Part shown: positions 24,148 through 35,510 of the stretch, one piece after another
Numbering within the stretch: the stretch's first letter is position 1
Layout of the letters: each line of letters opens with the position of its first letter
NCBI GenBank assembly: GCA_030522415.1
Contig: CM060126.1
Coordinates: 8,184,852 to 8,248,851 of the forward strand
Direction of reading: 5' to 3'
Source: Channallabes apus
Taxonomy: Eukaryota > Chordata > Actinopteri > Siluriformes > Clariidae
Length of the DNA: 64,000 bases
Notes under the pieces: model-generated
What the model saw: the letters and a program-made list of their open reading frames with translations, nothing else
The model's database searches: none
What the model was told of the DNA's origin: nothing
Position numbers and translations under genes: made by a program

Positions 24148-24155
24148 TCAAAATC
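24079..24155. repeat. (TA)n(TG)n microsatellite inside a 14-bp inverted repeat
   Basis: GATTTTGAGACACA (24079-24092) and its reverse complement TGTGTCTCAAAATC (ending about 24155) enclose TATATA and TGTGTG runs. Confidence 0.85.
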
Positions 24156-24649
24156 TTATGTATGTAAACTGATTAACTGATGAAACAAATCCACCTATTA
24201 TCACATGTACTTTAAAAAAAAATCATATTGGATTATTTTCATGTTTTAAGAAAATTTGTTATTTTGCCTGAGGCCATCATTTAATCCCCATAGTTTTTTA
24301 AAATGAACAAATTAGATGCTTAGCTTGTTATGTTAACTAACTACTCTACCCGAAGCTAGTGTAGCGTGCTATTAAGCATGTTAAAGCATGTTAACTTGGT
24401 TCAATATAAAAAGTTTAAATCAAGAGTTATTAAATAAACATTTTACTGACATAAGGCCAGGTGTGCTTATCATCACGTTCAATACTGCAGTCCGGTGTAC
24501 TCAAACGAACATGGGTAACTATAGTGTTAAATCCAGCAGTGGAAATGCTCAAGTAATCAAACATCATTAACCCAGGACTTGATCTGCCTGTTTTAGGACT
24601 GTGGGATGGAAACCCGAGTACCCGGAACCCACCATGCACTCTTTTTTTA

Positions 24650-25072
24650 TGAGAGCAAAAACTTTAATTTGTCTACATAATCCTCTGCTACACTTCATTA
24701 CTGCTTGGACTTCATCAAGTTAGAGAGTTTTCTCAGTACGCCGGAGCCATGATCGGGCTTAATGCTTCAAATCTGAAACACTGGCCTCCCAGGAACTCCT
24801 TTAATGGCCCAAACATGTGAAAATGGATTGGATAGAGGTCAGAACTGTATGGGATGTGGCAGTAACGCTGTAACCGGCTCCTGTAAAGTGCAGGTGGTGT
24901 TTGTGATTGTCTGTACAGGTTCCACAGACAGACGCAAATAGTTGGCGGAAAATCATTAGGCGATTTTGAAGGATTAGACGTTCTACTCGTTCAGGAGATC
25001 GGGAACGGGATCGACTGCAGTGATTCACGAAGAATTTCATCCAAAGTCCCGGTTTGACTCGAATTTCCAATT
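24650..25072 (-). mobile_element. Mariner-type relic, copy 3 (family B)
   Basis: Contains CACTGGCCTCCCAGGAACTC, GTTCCACAGACAGACGCAAA and the right end AAAGTCCCGGTTTGACTCGA. The left end is eroded. Confidence 0.65.
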
Positions 25073-25079
25073 TACTTAA

Positions 25080-26700
25080 CCATTAATTAAACTTGAATCA
25101 TGTTCTCTTACTTTAGACACATAAATTGGCTCTAATTACATTTTAGAATAAAGCTTCAAATCCAGCTACATACTAAAAGTATAGAAGGTGTACTGTACCC
25201 TTGATGGTGTCAACCCAATGACCTACCCATGTTAACTAACTCTTTTTCTGATAGTTTTGTTATCGTTTCACACTGAATGGACAAAGTCCAACTTTTCCTT
25301 TTTTGGAGTAGTGTGAATCATTCGTCACGTGACACAAAGAGGAAAACAGGTCAGATAGGCTAGATGTGAATGCTGGAAGAGGGTTAAAGGGGAAAATTAA
25401 AGCAAGAACTATGTGTGGAACAGGAAAGACCAGAAAAGTCTTATCTCGCCATAATCTTGTTATTCTTTGTTGCACCTTTTTTTTTTGTTTGTTTTTACTC
25501 CATGTCTAGGGTGCAGAGCAACTGTGAGAAACTGGAGAAAACATACAGTGTGTGAACTAGCAATGTTATGCATTACTACAACAGTGTATGCGATTTCGTC
25601 TTTACGGTGATAAGTCAGTGCTGAATTTACTAAACACAATCACAGCCACTCCCCGTCCATAGTGCAGCCAATATCAGCATGAACAACAAGGTGAGCAGCA
25701 GGTCCATGCTTATCTCTACGCCAGGTTTATACCGAGGGTTATGTTTGAGCAGGCCAGCTGGCGAAAAAAAGCAGAAGAGTCATTCATCACACCCAAAAAG
25801 TCCGTTTGAATTGAATGTACAGAAATCTGCATGAAACCACAGCCCTGTCATACTGCTGTTGTTGTATAACATGAACGCTATGCTAATAGTCGCTGGGCTT
25901 TTATTTGGAATTCATCTGGATTTGGCTCATCTGGAACACATATGTTTTTCACAAACTCAAGTATGTAAATGCTATATGGGTGGTGGAAGACGCAGATCTG
26001 CGTTTTTTACTTGTGTGGTGGGTTTGATGGGGCAGGGGACAGGTGCCAGGTTCCTGGTGGAGACCAATGAGGGAGGTCTATCCCCCCCCCCCCCCCATTC
26101 CTGAAGGAGGTACAGGAAGGATCGTTGCTTATTACTTATCAATCTGAAAGTCATTAATAACTCAAATGCACATGATAGTGTGTGTATTGGACACAAGCTT
26201 GTAGAATTTACTGATGAATCAAATACTTGAGTAAAAGCTCTGAGTCATTTCTATGAAATGGACAGGGGCTGCTGTGTGTTTGGAAATGAACATATACTGC
26301 ATAGACAAGCAGTGAGGTGACGGATTAAAGCTGGGATTTACACACATGATGGAAATCCTGCCTGAATGCAACTTGGGAATTTGTCCATTAAGCCCTGGTT
26401 GAGGTGTCTCCTTTGTTTCTCAATGATTTATTTTCTTTTTTCAGATTTTAGCAAACCAATCCGATCTCCGTCTTAATGTTATCTTAACATGGCAAACAAT
26501 GAAAATACTTAAGAAGCAGAGTCAGCTAAAGTGAGGACAAATTTTCAGGCCTTCACCTCCCACACTAACACAAGTCTCATTTATTTACTCCATCCTGTTT
26601 TCATTAGATTAAGTGCATACTTAAGAGTTGGGAGGTGAACTGGGAGAGCAACGACAAATCATTTTTTTTTTAAGAAAAAAAAAAACTGTGCAAGACACAA
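25080..26700. other. No gene seen
   Basis: Non-coding; poly-C run near 26082-26095, in a GC-richer part at 25980-26100. Confidence 0.45.
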
Positions 26701-26709
26701 GATATTGTA

Positions 26710-27868
26710 GATTTTAAGATTTACTTTAATAAAATATATATATGTATTTCTGATTTTATGATAATAGGCATATAACATTGACATATACAATTCTGCTTAT
26801 AAATACAAATTATTTACAAATTAAATAGCAATAATATCTCAAGGCTTTATACAACACTGCATTGTTAAATTAAGAAGAATACGAATACATCATATAAAAA
26901 GTTGTCTATTTGGTATAAAGTGAAAAAATAGAATAATAACTCTTTGGAGTCTTTTTTTTTTTTAAGACCCTGATACGAACAGTGAACTTCAACAAACCAG
27001 AAAATCTTTACAAATATGAATCTGTCTGCTGGAACAAAATGCCTCTTAAGTCATGGGAATGTAGGAAATAGCTTGGAGATGGTAAAAAAAAGATGAAATA
27101 ATGATAATAAATCATGAAATCTTGCTTAACAAACATCCCTGAATCTTGGCTGCTGAGGGAAATTAGTATTCTGCATCTAAAAAAAATTTTTTTTTTCTTT
27201 ATATAGTTCATAGTTACAAATAAAATTCAGTGTTTCTAATAAGTACATCTTCATTCGGCCATGTTAAGATCAGGAACTTATTGGAATTGGCACTAAGTCG
27301 AGACCGTTACAATCGTCAGGTGTTGTGTAACAGATCCGCAACATTTCAGACAATTTTCCATAACTATTGGTCGGCTTGCCCTGCTTGTCTTTAGTTCAGA
27401 TTTTTTTTCCCGCTTTGATTTACATTTCGCATGCAAGGCCTCGTTTGGTGTAAAGTGTCCTCTTCTTGATTGAGATGCACCTTTTTTTCCCCATTATAAG
27501 GCATCTGGATAGAAAAGGTCCTGCCTTCTTGTCATCAAGGATCTTTTGATTCATTTCCATTGGTCCATAGAGTTCATTTATCTTTTTATATTTATATATA
27601 TATTCATCCACGAATAGAAAAAAATATATAAAAAATAAAAATAAAAAATTGTAGTGCAAATTAAGCAATTTCACTCCTCCTAAAGCTCTTCTGCATCTCT
27701 TTGTTTGTCTGCGCAACATTGTCCGAAGAAAAAGTAGTCCTTTCATATGAGCAGCATCAATAAATATTAAATATGTCAAAGTATTATATTGTCTCTTCAA
27801 ATGTCTTTTTAAAGGCATGTAAACGTGTTCAGGCGAAGCCTGAGGACGATTGAGGTGCTCCAACACTG
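26710..27868 (-). other. dlc: dlc 3' untranslated region (extent inferred)
   Basis: AT-rich sequence after the TAA, with no other gene. On the minus strand the first poly(A)-signal-like hexamer I find is ATTAAA (26725-26730); a canonical AATAAA lies further down at 26580-26585. A Pumilio-type site UGUAAAUA is at 26811-26818. The mRNA end is not visible from sequence alone. Confidence 0.5.
26725..26730 (-). terminator. Candidate dlc poly(A) signal ATTAAA
   Basis: ATTAAA on the minus strand about 1.14 kb after the dlc stop. No AATAAA was seen between the stop and this point. An AATAAA at 26580-26585 is the alternative. Confidence 0.35.
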
Positions 27869-27874
27869 TTAAAC
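27869..27874 (-). CDS. dlc: dlc terminal coding exon (one codon plus stop)
   Basis: After the donor at 28023/28022 (ACTGAG|GTAAGC) the next acceptor is CTATCAG at 27875, followed by GTT TAA. This restores the C-terminal ATEV expected for Delta proteins. Reading through the donor instead would give an unrelated 16-residue tail, so the splice is preferred. The polypyrimidine tract ahead of the acceptor is a pure CT microsatellite. Confidence 0.85.
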   Translation of the reverse strand, partial: V

Positions 27875-27875
27875 C

Positions 27876-27932
<57 letters not shown>

Positions 27933-30900
27933 CTGTTAGTCTTTTTAAAGAATATAAGAAGTCTAAGCAAAACTCAATATAATGTTTGATGAAAATCTAT
28001 ATTTTTGCAGAATGATGCTTACCTCAGTAGCAAAAATACGTTGTTCAATTTGTTCAGGAATGATATATATGGGATGATATAAATCCCCTTTAGGGAAGCT
28101 CAAAGGCGGAACTAATAGAGAGGAGTCTGTGTTTTTCCTGAAGAGAAGACAACCAAAACTGGTTAGACCAAATTCAGTTTTGCATAGTTACGCAAGCAAA
28201 GAGATAAAAAACTGAAAGAAAGAAAGAAAGAAAGAAAGAAAGTAAAAAGGGACACTTACAGGTCTAGCTTGTCCTTTGTATTTTTCTCGTCTTTGGCTAG
28301 ATTGTAGTCCAGCATCTTTTGCTTGTTGTTGGCCTTGTCGTTACAAAGTGTATCCAGCATACCGGAGTTGAGTTCTGCATCCTTGTTAGACACTTTAAAC
28401 GGACCACCGGGGATGAGGAACGCTTCTTTCTCCTTGTAGCCGGACTGAGTTTTGGAGATCGCAGAGTTGCGATTGTTGATGATGTCCAGGTCGTTTCGCA
28501 CAGAGGAGAACATGGATTTTTTGCCGCGTCTCAATTGCTTGATGAGGATGATGGCAGCGCACAGTAGAAGGGTCAGTGTGATAAGGCCTAGAGCAAAGGA
28601 AACTGCCAACGCTGCAGGGAATGGAGATACAGATACAGGCTTTGTGGTTGGCTGGCTGTACTCGCAACGCAAACCCATGAATCCTGGCGGACACTGACAC
28701 ACGGGTCCACTGAGGTGAGTGTAGCACGTGCCGCCGTTTTTGCACGGCAGGAGGTTGCATGCTTCAGCACGCACGTTGCAATCCTTGCCTGTGAAGCCCA
28801 ACGTGCACTTGCAAGCGTAGTCATTAATGCCATCCACGCAGGTGCCCGCGTTGCGACATGGGTTACGGGCGCACTCGTCGATGTTGATTTCACAACGCGG
28901 CCCTTTGAAGCCGGGGCGGCATCGGCACACCAGGCTGTGTCCCAGGTCCAGACAGTGGCCTCCTTTTAAAAAGAAACAGCAGAAAGGGAAGGTTAAACAT
29001 TGAAACACTGAAACACTGTTTAGTGTAAATCAAAGCGTAGGTATTTGATTAGTGTAGCTTATTTATAGAAAATATTACTAGCAGACTGGTAATGCTTAAT
29101 AAGCACACATGGGAAAAGTGTGTTCAATTTATTTCGCAATAGGACTCCTCTATTTCTTCATTATGGCAGGTTTATCTTTCACGCTATATCAGCATGTGAG
29201 ACAAACTGGCGTCTCTCCTACCCTGCTCATGCAGCAATCTTGATGGTGTTGGCAGTCATGCTAAATGGATGCACCTCAAGCTTTGTACATAGTGGACTGC
29301 TGCAGGCAGAATGTGTTGACAGCTAAGAAATACCACAGCAGCAGAACTGCTTGAATTTTTCTGATAAGAACTTCATAGAAACCCGGTTTGACATGTTTGT
29401 TTTGCTGTGTTGTTAAAGGCTGCAGTATACCTACCGTTGGCACAGGGGTCACTAATGCAGCGGTCTATTTTCTTCTCGCAGTTGGAGCCCATATAACCAG
29501 GCAGGCAGTGGCAGGAGTAACTCCCAGTCGTTTTCTCCACACAGGTTCCACCATTGAAGCACGGTCCGTCCGCACAGGTCATTGCGCTGACCTCACAATT
29601 CTTTCCGTAGAAGCCCTGGGGGCATGTGCATGAGTAGTCATTCACCAGCTCCTACAATAAAAAGAAGGCGGGAAACCATAAGTATGCTGTCCTGAAGTCC
29701 AATAACAAGGCATAAGGTATATTAAGAGAAACATCAGATAATATAGTGCTAGGCTCAAAACTTACATTGCAGCTGCCTCCATTCTTGCATGGATTGCTGT
29801 TGCACATGTTGGTCTCGTTCTCGCAGTTGATGCCAGTGAAGCCGGGCTTGCAGGTGCAAGTGTAGCTCCCCTGGCCAGTGTTTGTGCATTTGGCATCATT
29901 CTTGCAGGGTTTATGATTGGTGCAGAAGTTAAGGTCCTGGTTGCAAAACAGGCCGCCCCAGCCTTCCTTACAGTTGCACTGAAACGGTTCTTTGCATGTT
30001 CCGTGCAAGCAGCCAGGGTGGCGCACACACTCATCGCAGAGGGGGCCCTGCCACCCGAGGCGACACGTGCATTCACCAGGGGTGTCACAATGACCATGGT
30101 CTTCACTGCAGCCAGGAGAGCAGATGGCTGTTAGAAACGAGAGGCAAAGAAAAGGTCGAAATTAGAATGAGCGTTCCTCTTGCACTAAAACACGCACACA
30201 CTCTCACACTTTCACAACCCCCCATACCTTATCAAGGGCTTGGACACGTCAAGTATTTGTTAAGTACTAAACTAAACAGCTGGGATGCAGACAAAAGAAA
30301 CACATGCTGTCTGTTTCACACAATGCAGAGCGCATTTCGTTAAACCTTTCCTTAGTCTTTAGTCTTATTGTTAGAGGAACCTGTTAGAGAAACCTTAATG
30401 TTAGAAGAAGATTAAAGTTAAGATTTTTCCCCTCACATACACATCTATTTTTTTCAGATTTGTTTTCTTTCTTTCTCAGAATATGCATGCCATTGGCACA
30501 AGAGGGGGGGGGGAATCATTCTCATGACTGGATCAGGAAGCTGTTGCAATATTGGGATGGAAGGGCAGTTATATGCGCAACACCAGATGTGTTAACGGTT
30601 CCTCTGGAGTTCCTCATGAGCAAGAGAAAGAAACGACTCTCTAGAACTGTTTCGAACTCAAAAAATACCAGTTTTAGTATTTCAGTGTGTGCGCTGAGAA
30701 TTTGAGATAGAGGTCATGTGACTACAGAGAAACCATGGAGATGGTTTTGTTTTGGTATGATGATGGCTGCAAATTCTGGGATAGTTTCAGAGATAACAGG
30801 GTTGTTTTTTTTTTTGGACACCCTGTATTGCAAACATCAACATTAAAAACTGCAATAATGATGATGGGCTACTATACAGGATAACACACACATCCCACAG

Positions 30901-31568
30901 AGGAAGAGAGAGAGAGATAGAGAGATTAGAAAAGTTGAAAGTCTTTCTCGCATAAGACATAAGAAAAGCCACTTACGCTCTCGGCAATATTCGCCTTTCC
31001 ATCCGGATAAACACATCCTCTGTCCCGATGAGTCGCAGGTGTAGTGGCCCAGGGCGTCGTCCCGCGGGCGGCAGTAGTCCGAGCAGCTCTCGCCGTAGTA
31101 AAACTCATCGCACATCACGTGATAAGAGTAGCGCAGCTGACTCCGTTCTCCGAGCTGCTCGTCCTGCAGCGCGTCCTCTCCGGCCGTCATCTTCCCGCTC
31201 GTAGCCACGAAGCCGATGCGGTTGTCCAGGTTATCTATATAACACCCCAAGGAGACAGTGCGCTCGGTTATTCACTCATTCACCAAGACCTGGTGTTAAA
31301 ACATGGAGAGAGAGTAAAGGAGCTGTGATTTACTTGTGGACAGCACTGAGCCGGACTCTGCATTCCACGCTTCGATGGTCAACGAAAATGTTCCCTGTGA
31401 CCGAAAAACATACGACATCCATAAATCCAAAAGTACGCAAACAACACGAGTTAATCATTAGAAGGAGTGAAGAAAAAAAAATAAGTCGGTGAGGTGTGTG
31501 TGTCATGTAGAGACTGTCTGGTAAATAAAGCCACATTTTACCTTTAGGGACACTCTGTATCCATCTAT

Positions 31569-31599
<31 letters not shown>

Positions 31600-32079
31600 G
31601 CAGGTTAAAATTAAAGTGGAATTCAGAAGTAAGAAATAGATTGTGCATATTCTAATTCCTGGTGGTTGGAAACTCACCGGCCATTTGAAGCTGAAGGGCA
31701 GTTTGATGGGCGCGCTGCTGGCGATGGAGCTGGGATCAGTGCTGAAGATGTCCGTCAGTCCGGTTCCGTACAAGCACGGAGGTTCAGGTCCTACCATATC
31801 GTGCGAGTGTTTGAGACACACACGGAAGAAGATGCGGCATTCCTGGGAGTTCTTACACACACCGCCGGGGCTGGTGAACGAATGCACTTTCAGCTCGAAC
31901 ACACCGGCCGAATCGACCTGAGAAACAGGACATGAGGGTTAATACATGCGCGCCCACGGGCAACAACACTCAGAAGCGTTCCTCCAGGAAGAGAGAGAGA
32001 GAGAGAGACTAAGACTACTCACCAGCTGGGATGCTAGTAAAATAAAAAGGCACGATAACAAGTAAGCCATTTTCCTCAT
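27869..32079 (-). CDS. dlc: DeltaC, Notch ligand (DSL family), complete
   Basis: Single-pass membrane ligand that activates Notch on neighbouring cells; deltaC acts in the somite clock and neurogenesis. Coding exons (minus strand): 32079-32023, 31917-31678, 31394-31334, 31234-30977, 30127-29766, 29651-29435, 28962-28260, 28137-28023, 27874-27869. All junctions are GT-AG and the phases fit, giving 669 residues from the ATG at 32070 or 672 from an in-frame ATG at 32079. Numbering from the shorter form: signal peptide about 1-20; MNNL domain about 21-115; DSL domain about C158-C200; eight EGF repeats about 204-495, with EGF7 opening NIDEC like a calcium-binding repeat; membrane helix about 511-536; cytoplasmic tail of about 133 residues ending ATEV, a PDZ-binding motif. 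The last exon encodes only V and the stop. Length agrees with zebrafish deltaC (about 664 from memory), as do EGF count and tail (IIPEQIEQR...FATEV). The family is certain; deltaC over other Deltas rests on sequence recall and synteny. Confidence 0.95.
27881..27926. repeat. (GA)n/(CT)n microsatellite
   Basis: About 46 bp of perfect GA on the plus strand. Read on the minus strand it is the CT-rich polypyrimidine tract of the last dlc intron, 5 bases from the AG. Confidence 0.95.
28210..28243. repeat. (GAAA)n microsatellite in dlc intron 7
   Basis: About eight GAAA units lying some 15-45 bp inside the intron, past the donor of dlc exon 7 (28259-28258). Confidence 0.9.
31563..31601. repeat. (TTTA)n microsatellite in dlc intron 2
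   Basis: Run of TTTA units in the intron between 31677 and 31395. Confidence 0.85.
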
Positions 32080-32332
32080 GGTCTGCCTGGGCAGCAGACA
32101 GACAGGACTTGCAGAAGGTATCCGATACAAATTTTCTGATCTCTGGTTTCCAACTATAATAAAGCTAACAACCAAAATAAAACCTACAATCGCATAAAAC
32201 AATAAGAGAGAAGTAAACTAATAACCTGCTACTAAAAGTTGCAAGGAGCTTAAAACCTAAACTATACCTCACTGTGCGTTAGCTCCACTGCGCTCTTTGA
32301 ACCTGTGCGTTTTCAGTTTAGTACGACAGGGC

Positions 32333-32369
32333 TTTAAATACCAGTGGCGGGGGCGGGGCATATGCAAAT
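32333..32369 (-). promoter_or_regulatory. dlc core promoter: octamer, GC box, TATA-like box
   Basis: Reading toward dlc on the minus strand: octamer ATTTGCAT (complement of 32362-32369), a GC box of the CCCCGCCC type (32351-32358) and TATTTAAA (32333-32340). The TATA-like box is about 254-263 bp above the ATG, placing the start of transcription near 32305-32310. The order and spacing are those of a focused vertebrate promoter; the start site itself is inferred. Confidence 0.6.
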
Positions 32370-32399
32370 GAGCCTGTTGGTCACAAAATGAAGGGGTTG

Positions 32400-34097
32400 T
32401 TAGACGGACCTGGGACAAATAAATAGTATACATCAGATCCGTTTAGGATGGACCGTCTGTAAAGTCATGGAGAAAAAAAAAAAGAAATTATGTACATTAG
32501 TTTAATTAATTATTGAGCTGACCATGGAGACATAGATAAAATGTTTCATATTTCAATAATGTTCTGTACTGTTGAATTTTAAGACTTAATAGTGATGTGC
32601 AATTTTATATTATTCAGATTTAGAAGTGCACCGTGTTTTCTCCTTTAATATTGATTTCTTTTTTTCACCCCTTTACTTTTATATGCATGTTTTTTCCCCC
32701 GTACTTTTCCTCCTCTTTTGGGGGAGGGTTGCACAAGTTGTTCGCACTCACCCCTTTTTTTAATTCAGCCCGACGTGTGTCGTTGTTCCGACGCGTGTGG
32801 GTCGTTAAGCGCGCTTGAGATCCGGGGGCCGCTTTTGTTCTCTCGGCTTCTCTTGTGGGCCTCAAGGGGTTGAAAATTTCACATAATTGCTTTGGTGAAT
32901 TGTATGTGTGTGTAAAAGTGTGTGTGTGTGCGGGGGGGGGGTTTACTGTGCTGACCACAGCTGTATGCTAAAGCAGCACCTGGCGGGACTGAGACCCGCA
33001 CGCGCCACCTCGTCACCGCAATGAGCACTTTCTTCTTAATGAGTCTGAGAGAGAGAGAGAGAGATTAATGCGCGTCTCTGGATGTGGACGCGGGTCATTA
33101 AAGCACTCGAGGTTGACCTTAGGGTTGTCTACAATTGGTATGATATAAAATTAGCAAAATAATCAGGTTGGAGGCGCCGACATATCTGTCCCTCTCTCCT
33201 GTGTGTGTGTGTGTGTGTGTGTGTGTTGCGCGCACCAGCCCACATCTGCCATATGCCGCGCTCACAGACCGTTGCACTCGATTACGATACAGGTAAACAG
33301 GGCTGTTTTTTTTTTTTTTTTTTTATCCTTGCGCAATCCTCAAGTTCATTTTCTCCAGCATCTGGGTTGAATATTCGCGTCTAAGGATTAGGTTAAATAT
33401 AGTTAATGTATATAACTGTGCATTCCAACATATACAGAGAAGTCATTTCGCGGTTAAATTAAACATGATTGAGTCCGAACAAAGAAGGACAATAACAAGC
33501 TGCTTTCCAAACTGTTGCTTCTCTTCTCTTTTTTTTCCTCTTTGTGCCTCTTGTTATGCTAATGAGCGCAGCGCGTGCCTCCGCTGCATGGCACGCTCCG
33601 TCTGCGTCACAAGGGGCGGGGTTTATTCATTAATAGACAATTAATTATATACAGTGTATATTGACAAATTTTGTTTGCAGTCTTTTGGCACAAAAATAGG
33701 AATTTGATTTATTAATAGCTGTCACAACAGTTAAAAAATATTCACATGAAGCTCCATGTCTTGTTTAGGACGAATTTATACTAACCTTTAAAAGTAATTT
33801 TGTGATTTATTCATTTTTTTCAAAATGTGCATGGCTTTTAGTATTGTAAGTAATAAATAAATAATAAATAAAGAATAAATAAACCGAGTGATCACCATAT
33901 TTTAAACTGCTGTATTGTGTGAGTTATATATTTTGATTAAAAGGAGCTATTTTTCAGAATCTTTGTTTTTCAACTCTCAGGCATGATTCCTTTGATAATC
34001 TACATGATCCCTAATGTCTAAATACACTTTTTGAAAATGTTGAAATGTAAACATTTAGCATGCAAGATTGTTACAAAAAGATTTTCATTTTTATTTG

Positions 34098-34157
<60 letters not shown>

Positions 34158-34980
34158 ATAAAAATCTCTATATTGAGAGGGTTTATCATATTACACTACA
34201 CATTATGCATGTATAACATATTATACATTAGGCTAATTATGAAAAATGTGTTTAATCATACACATCATATGGTATTTGGCATTGAAGCAGATCTACAAAC
34301 GAGAAAAACGAGGGGTCACGTGACCGGGGAACGCATTAATTAAATGAATCGATCACCATCTGTTTCGATGGAAAGCGCACGCGACGCACGTTGTAATGTT
34401 TGGAGACGCATGTATAATGATCAATAAATTCCCCTGATCGATTAAAAACACACACACACACACACACACACACAAGGCGGCCCTCTGACAACGAGCTGAG
34501 TCTTTTTTGAGGTAAAAGAATATGAAGTGTTCTCTCTGCTTTGCATCACACTTGGTGATCCACGTGGCCAGTGGTGTAAGAAGCGACGCTTGTGCGCGAG
34601 GCGGCGTTGTGTCTCGACTGGTGTGAGGATCAGAGGGAGGGGTGTGTGTGTGTGTGTGTGTGTGTGGGAGGGGGGGGCTGAGGGGGATATCAGAGGAGTC
34701 GGAACGACACACTCCGACGTTTGGAAAGGTGTGAAGCAGTGGCAGAAGGCACGGTGCGTCCGCAAATGTGAATCTGTCGAAGTGTCAGGTCCGACACCAC
34801 GCGCTCGAGTCATGCCTGTTCCCACACGCGCACCTTCGTCCTGCACGTGCACTGGGAGCTGAGGTGTGACTGGCGCATGGCTTTTGTTCACAGCTTCAGC
34901 TCGCAGTTTGGTCAGGAGTTGTAGCTTGCAGGCATGCAATGCATTTATAATTCACTCCAAAAAAAATAGTTAAACGATTT
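32400..34980. other. dlc upstream region with microsatellites
   Basis: No coding sequence. (GA)n at 33048-33064, (TG)n at 33200-33226, (TTA)n at 34107-34156, (CA)n at 34448-34474 and (TG)n at 34640-34666. The part 34540-34870 is GC- and CpG-richer and holds CACGTG at 34559 and 34845 and TTCCCAC (an RBPJ-type GTGGGAA on the minus strand) at 34818. Confidence 0.55.
33542..33640. promoter_or_regulatory. Candidate regulatory block upstream of dlc
   Basis: GC-rich block in AT-rich surroundings, with ATGCTAATGAG (POU/homeodomain-like), TGCGTCAC (CRE/AP-1-like) and GGGGCGGGG followed by a homeodomain-like ATTAAT run. It sits about 1.2 kb above the dlc promoter. No open frame explains it. Function is inferred from motif clustering only. 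Confidence 0.3.
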
Positions 34981-34986
34981 TATTGC

Positions 34987-35293
34987 ATACACTATGTAGA
35001 CAAACCTGTTAATTATTAAATGCAGGTGTTTCATTCATTCACATTGAAGGCCAATCATAATTCATCAGCATATCAAGACATCTTGGACAATGCTTGGACA
35101 GTTTGGGGAAGGTCCTTTTCTACCCCAGCATGATGCATCTAGTATCTTTGGGATGAATCGGTTTGAATGGTTTAATTTCCACAGAAACTGTCAAGAAGAT
35201 TGGAAGTTGTTATAGCTGCAAAAGTGGGACCATATTAAAGTATATGTATTAGGATACAATGCCACTGGCCAAAGATTTTTGTCCATATAGTGT
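34987..35293 (+). mobile_element. Internally deleted Tc1-type element
   Basis: Left end TACACTATGTAGACAAACCT, right end ATTTTTGTCCATATAGTGTA, imperfect inverted repeats. The interior keeps scraps of transposase 3' sequence (ATCTTTGGGATGAATCGG, GTTGTTATAGCTGCAAAAGT) related to the relic at 1.16-1.83 kb. It is a roughly 300-bp deletion derivative of that family. Confidence 0.75.
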
Positions 35294-35305
35294 ATTTCCT
35301 ACGTG

Positions 35306-35510
35306 TGGCATGGCGGCTTAGTAGATAGCACTGTCGCCTTGCACCTCCAAGGTCTGGGTTTGATTCCCACCACAGGGTCTGTTTCCATGGAGTTTGCATC
35401 TTCTCCCTGTGCTTGGTGGTTTTCCTCTGGGTACTACAGCCCAAAGACATGCAGATTAGGCTAAATGGCAAGTTGCCCCTAGTGTTTTAATGCGCGTGTG
35501 AATGTAAACT
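35306..35510 (+). mobile_element. SINE, diverged, 3'-truncated
   Basis: Head GGCATGGCGGCTTAGTAGAT, CTGTCGCCTTGCACCTCCAA, the B-box-like GGTTTGATTCCC, then body to GATTAGGCTAAATGGC. The 3' half is lost. It starts about 13 bp past the Tc1 derivative. Confidence 0.75.

Noticed and set aside
27420..27932. 170-codon minus-strand frame with Ser-Leu repeats
   Set aside because: Arises from the CT microsatellite and the dlc 3' untranslated region.
28319..28969. Plus-strand frames opposite dlc exon 7
   Set aside because: Shadows of the EGF-coding strand; no splice or family support.
29913..30343. Plus-strand frames opposite dlc exon 5
   Set aside because: Shadow frames over Cys-rich coding sequence.
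34031..34216. 61-codon frame with a leucine run
   Set aside because: Produced by the (TTA)n repeat.
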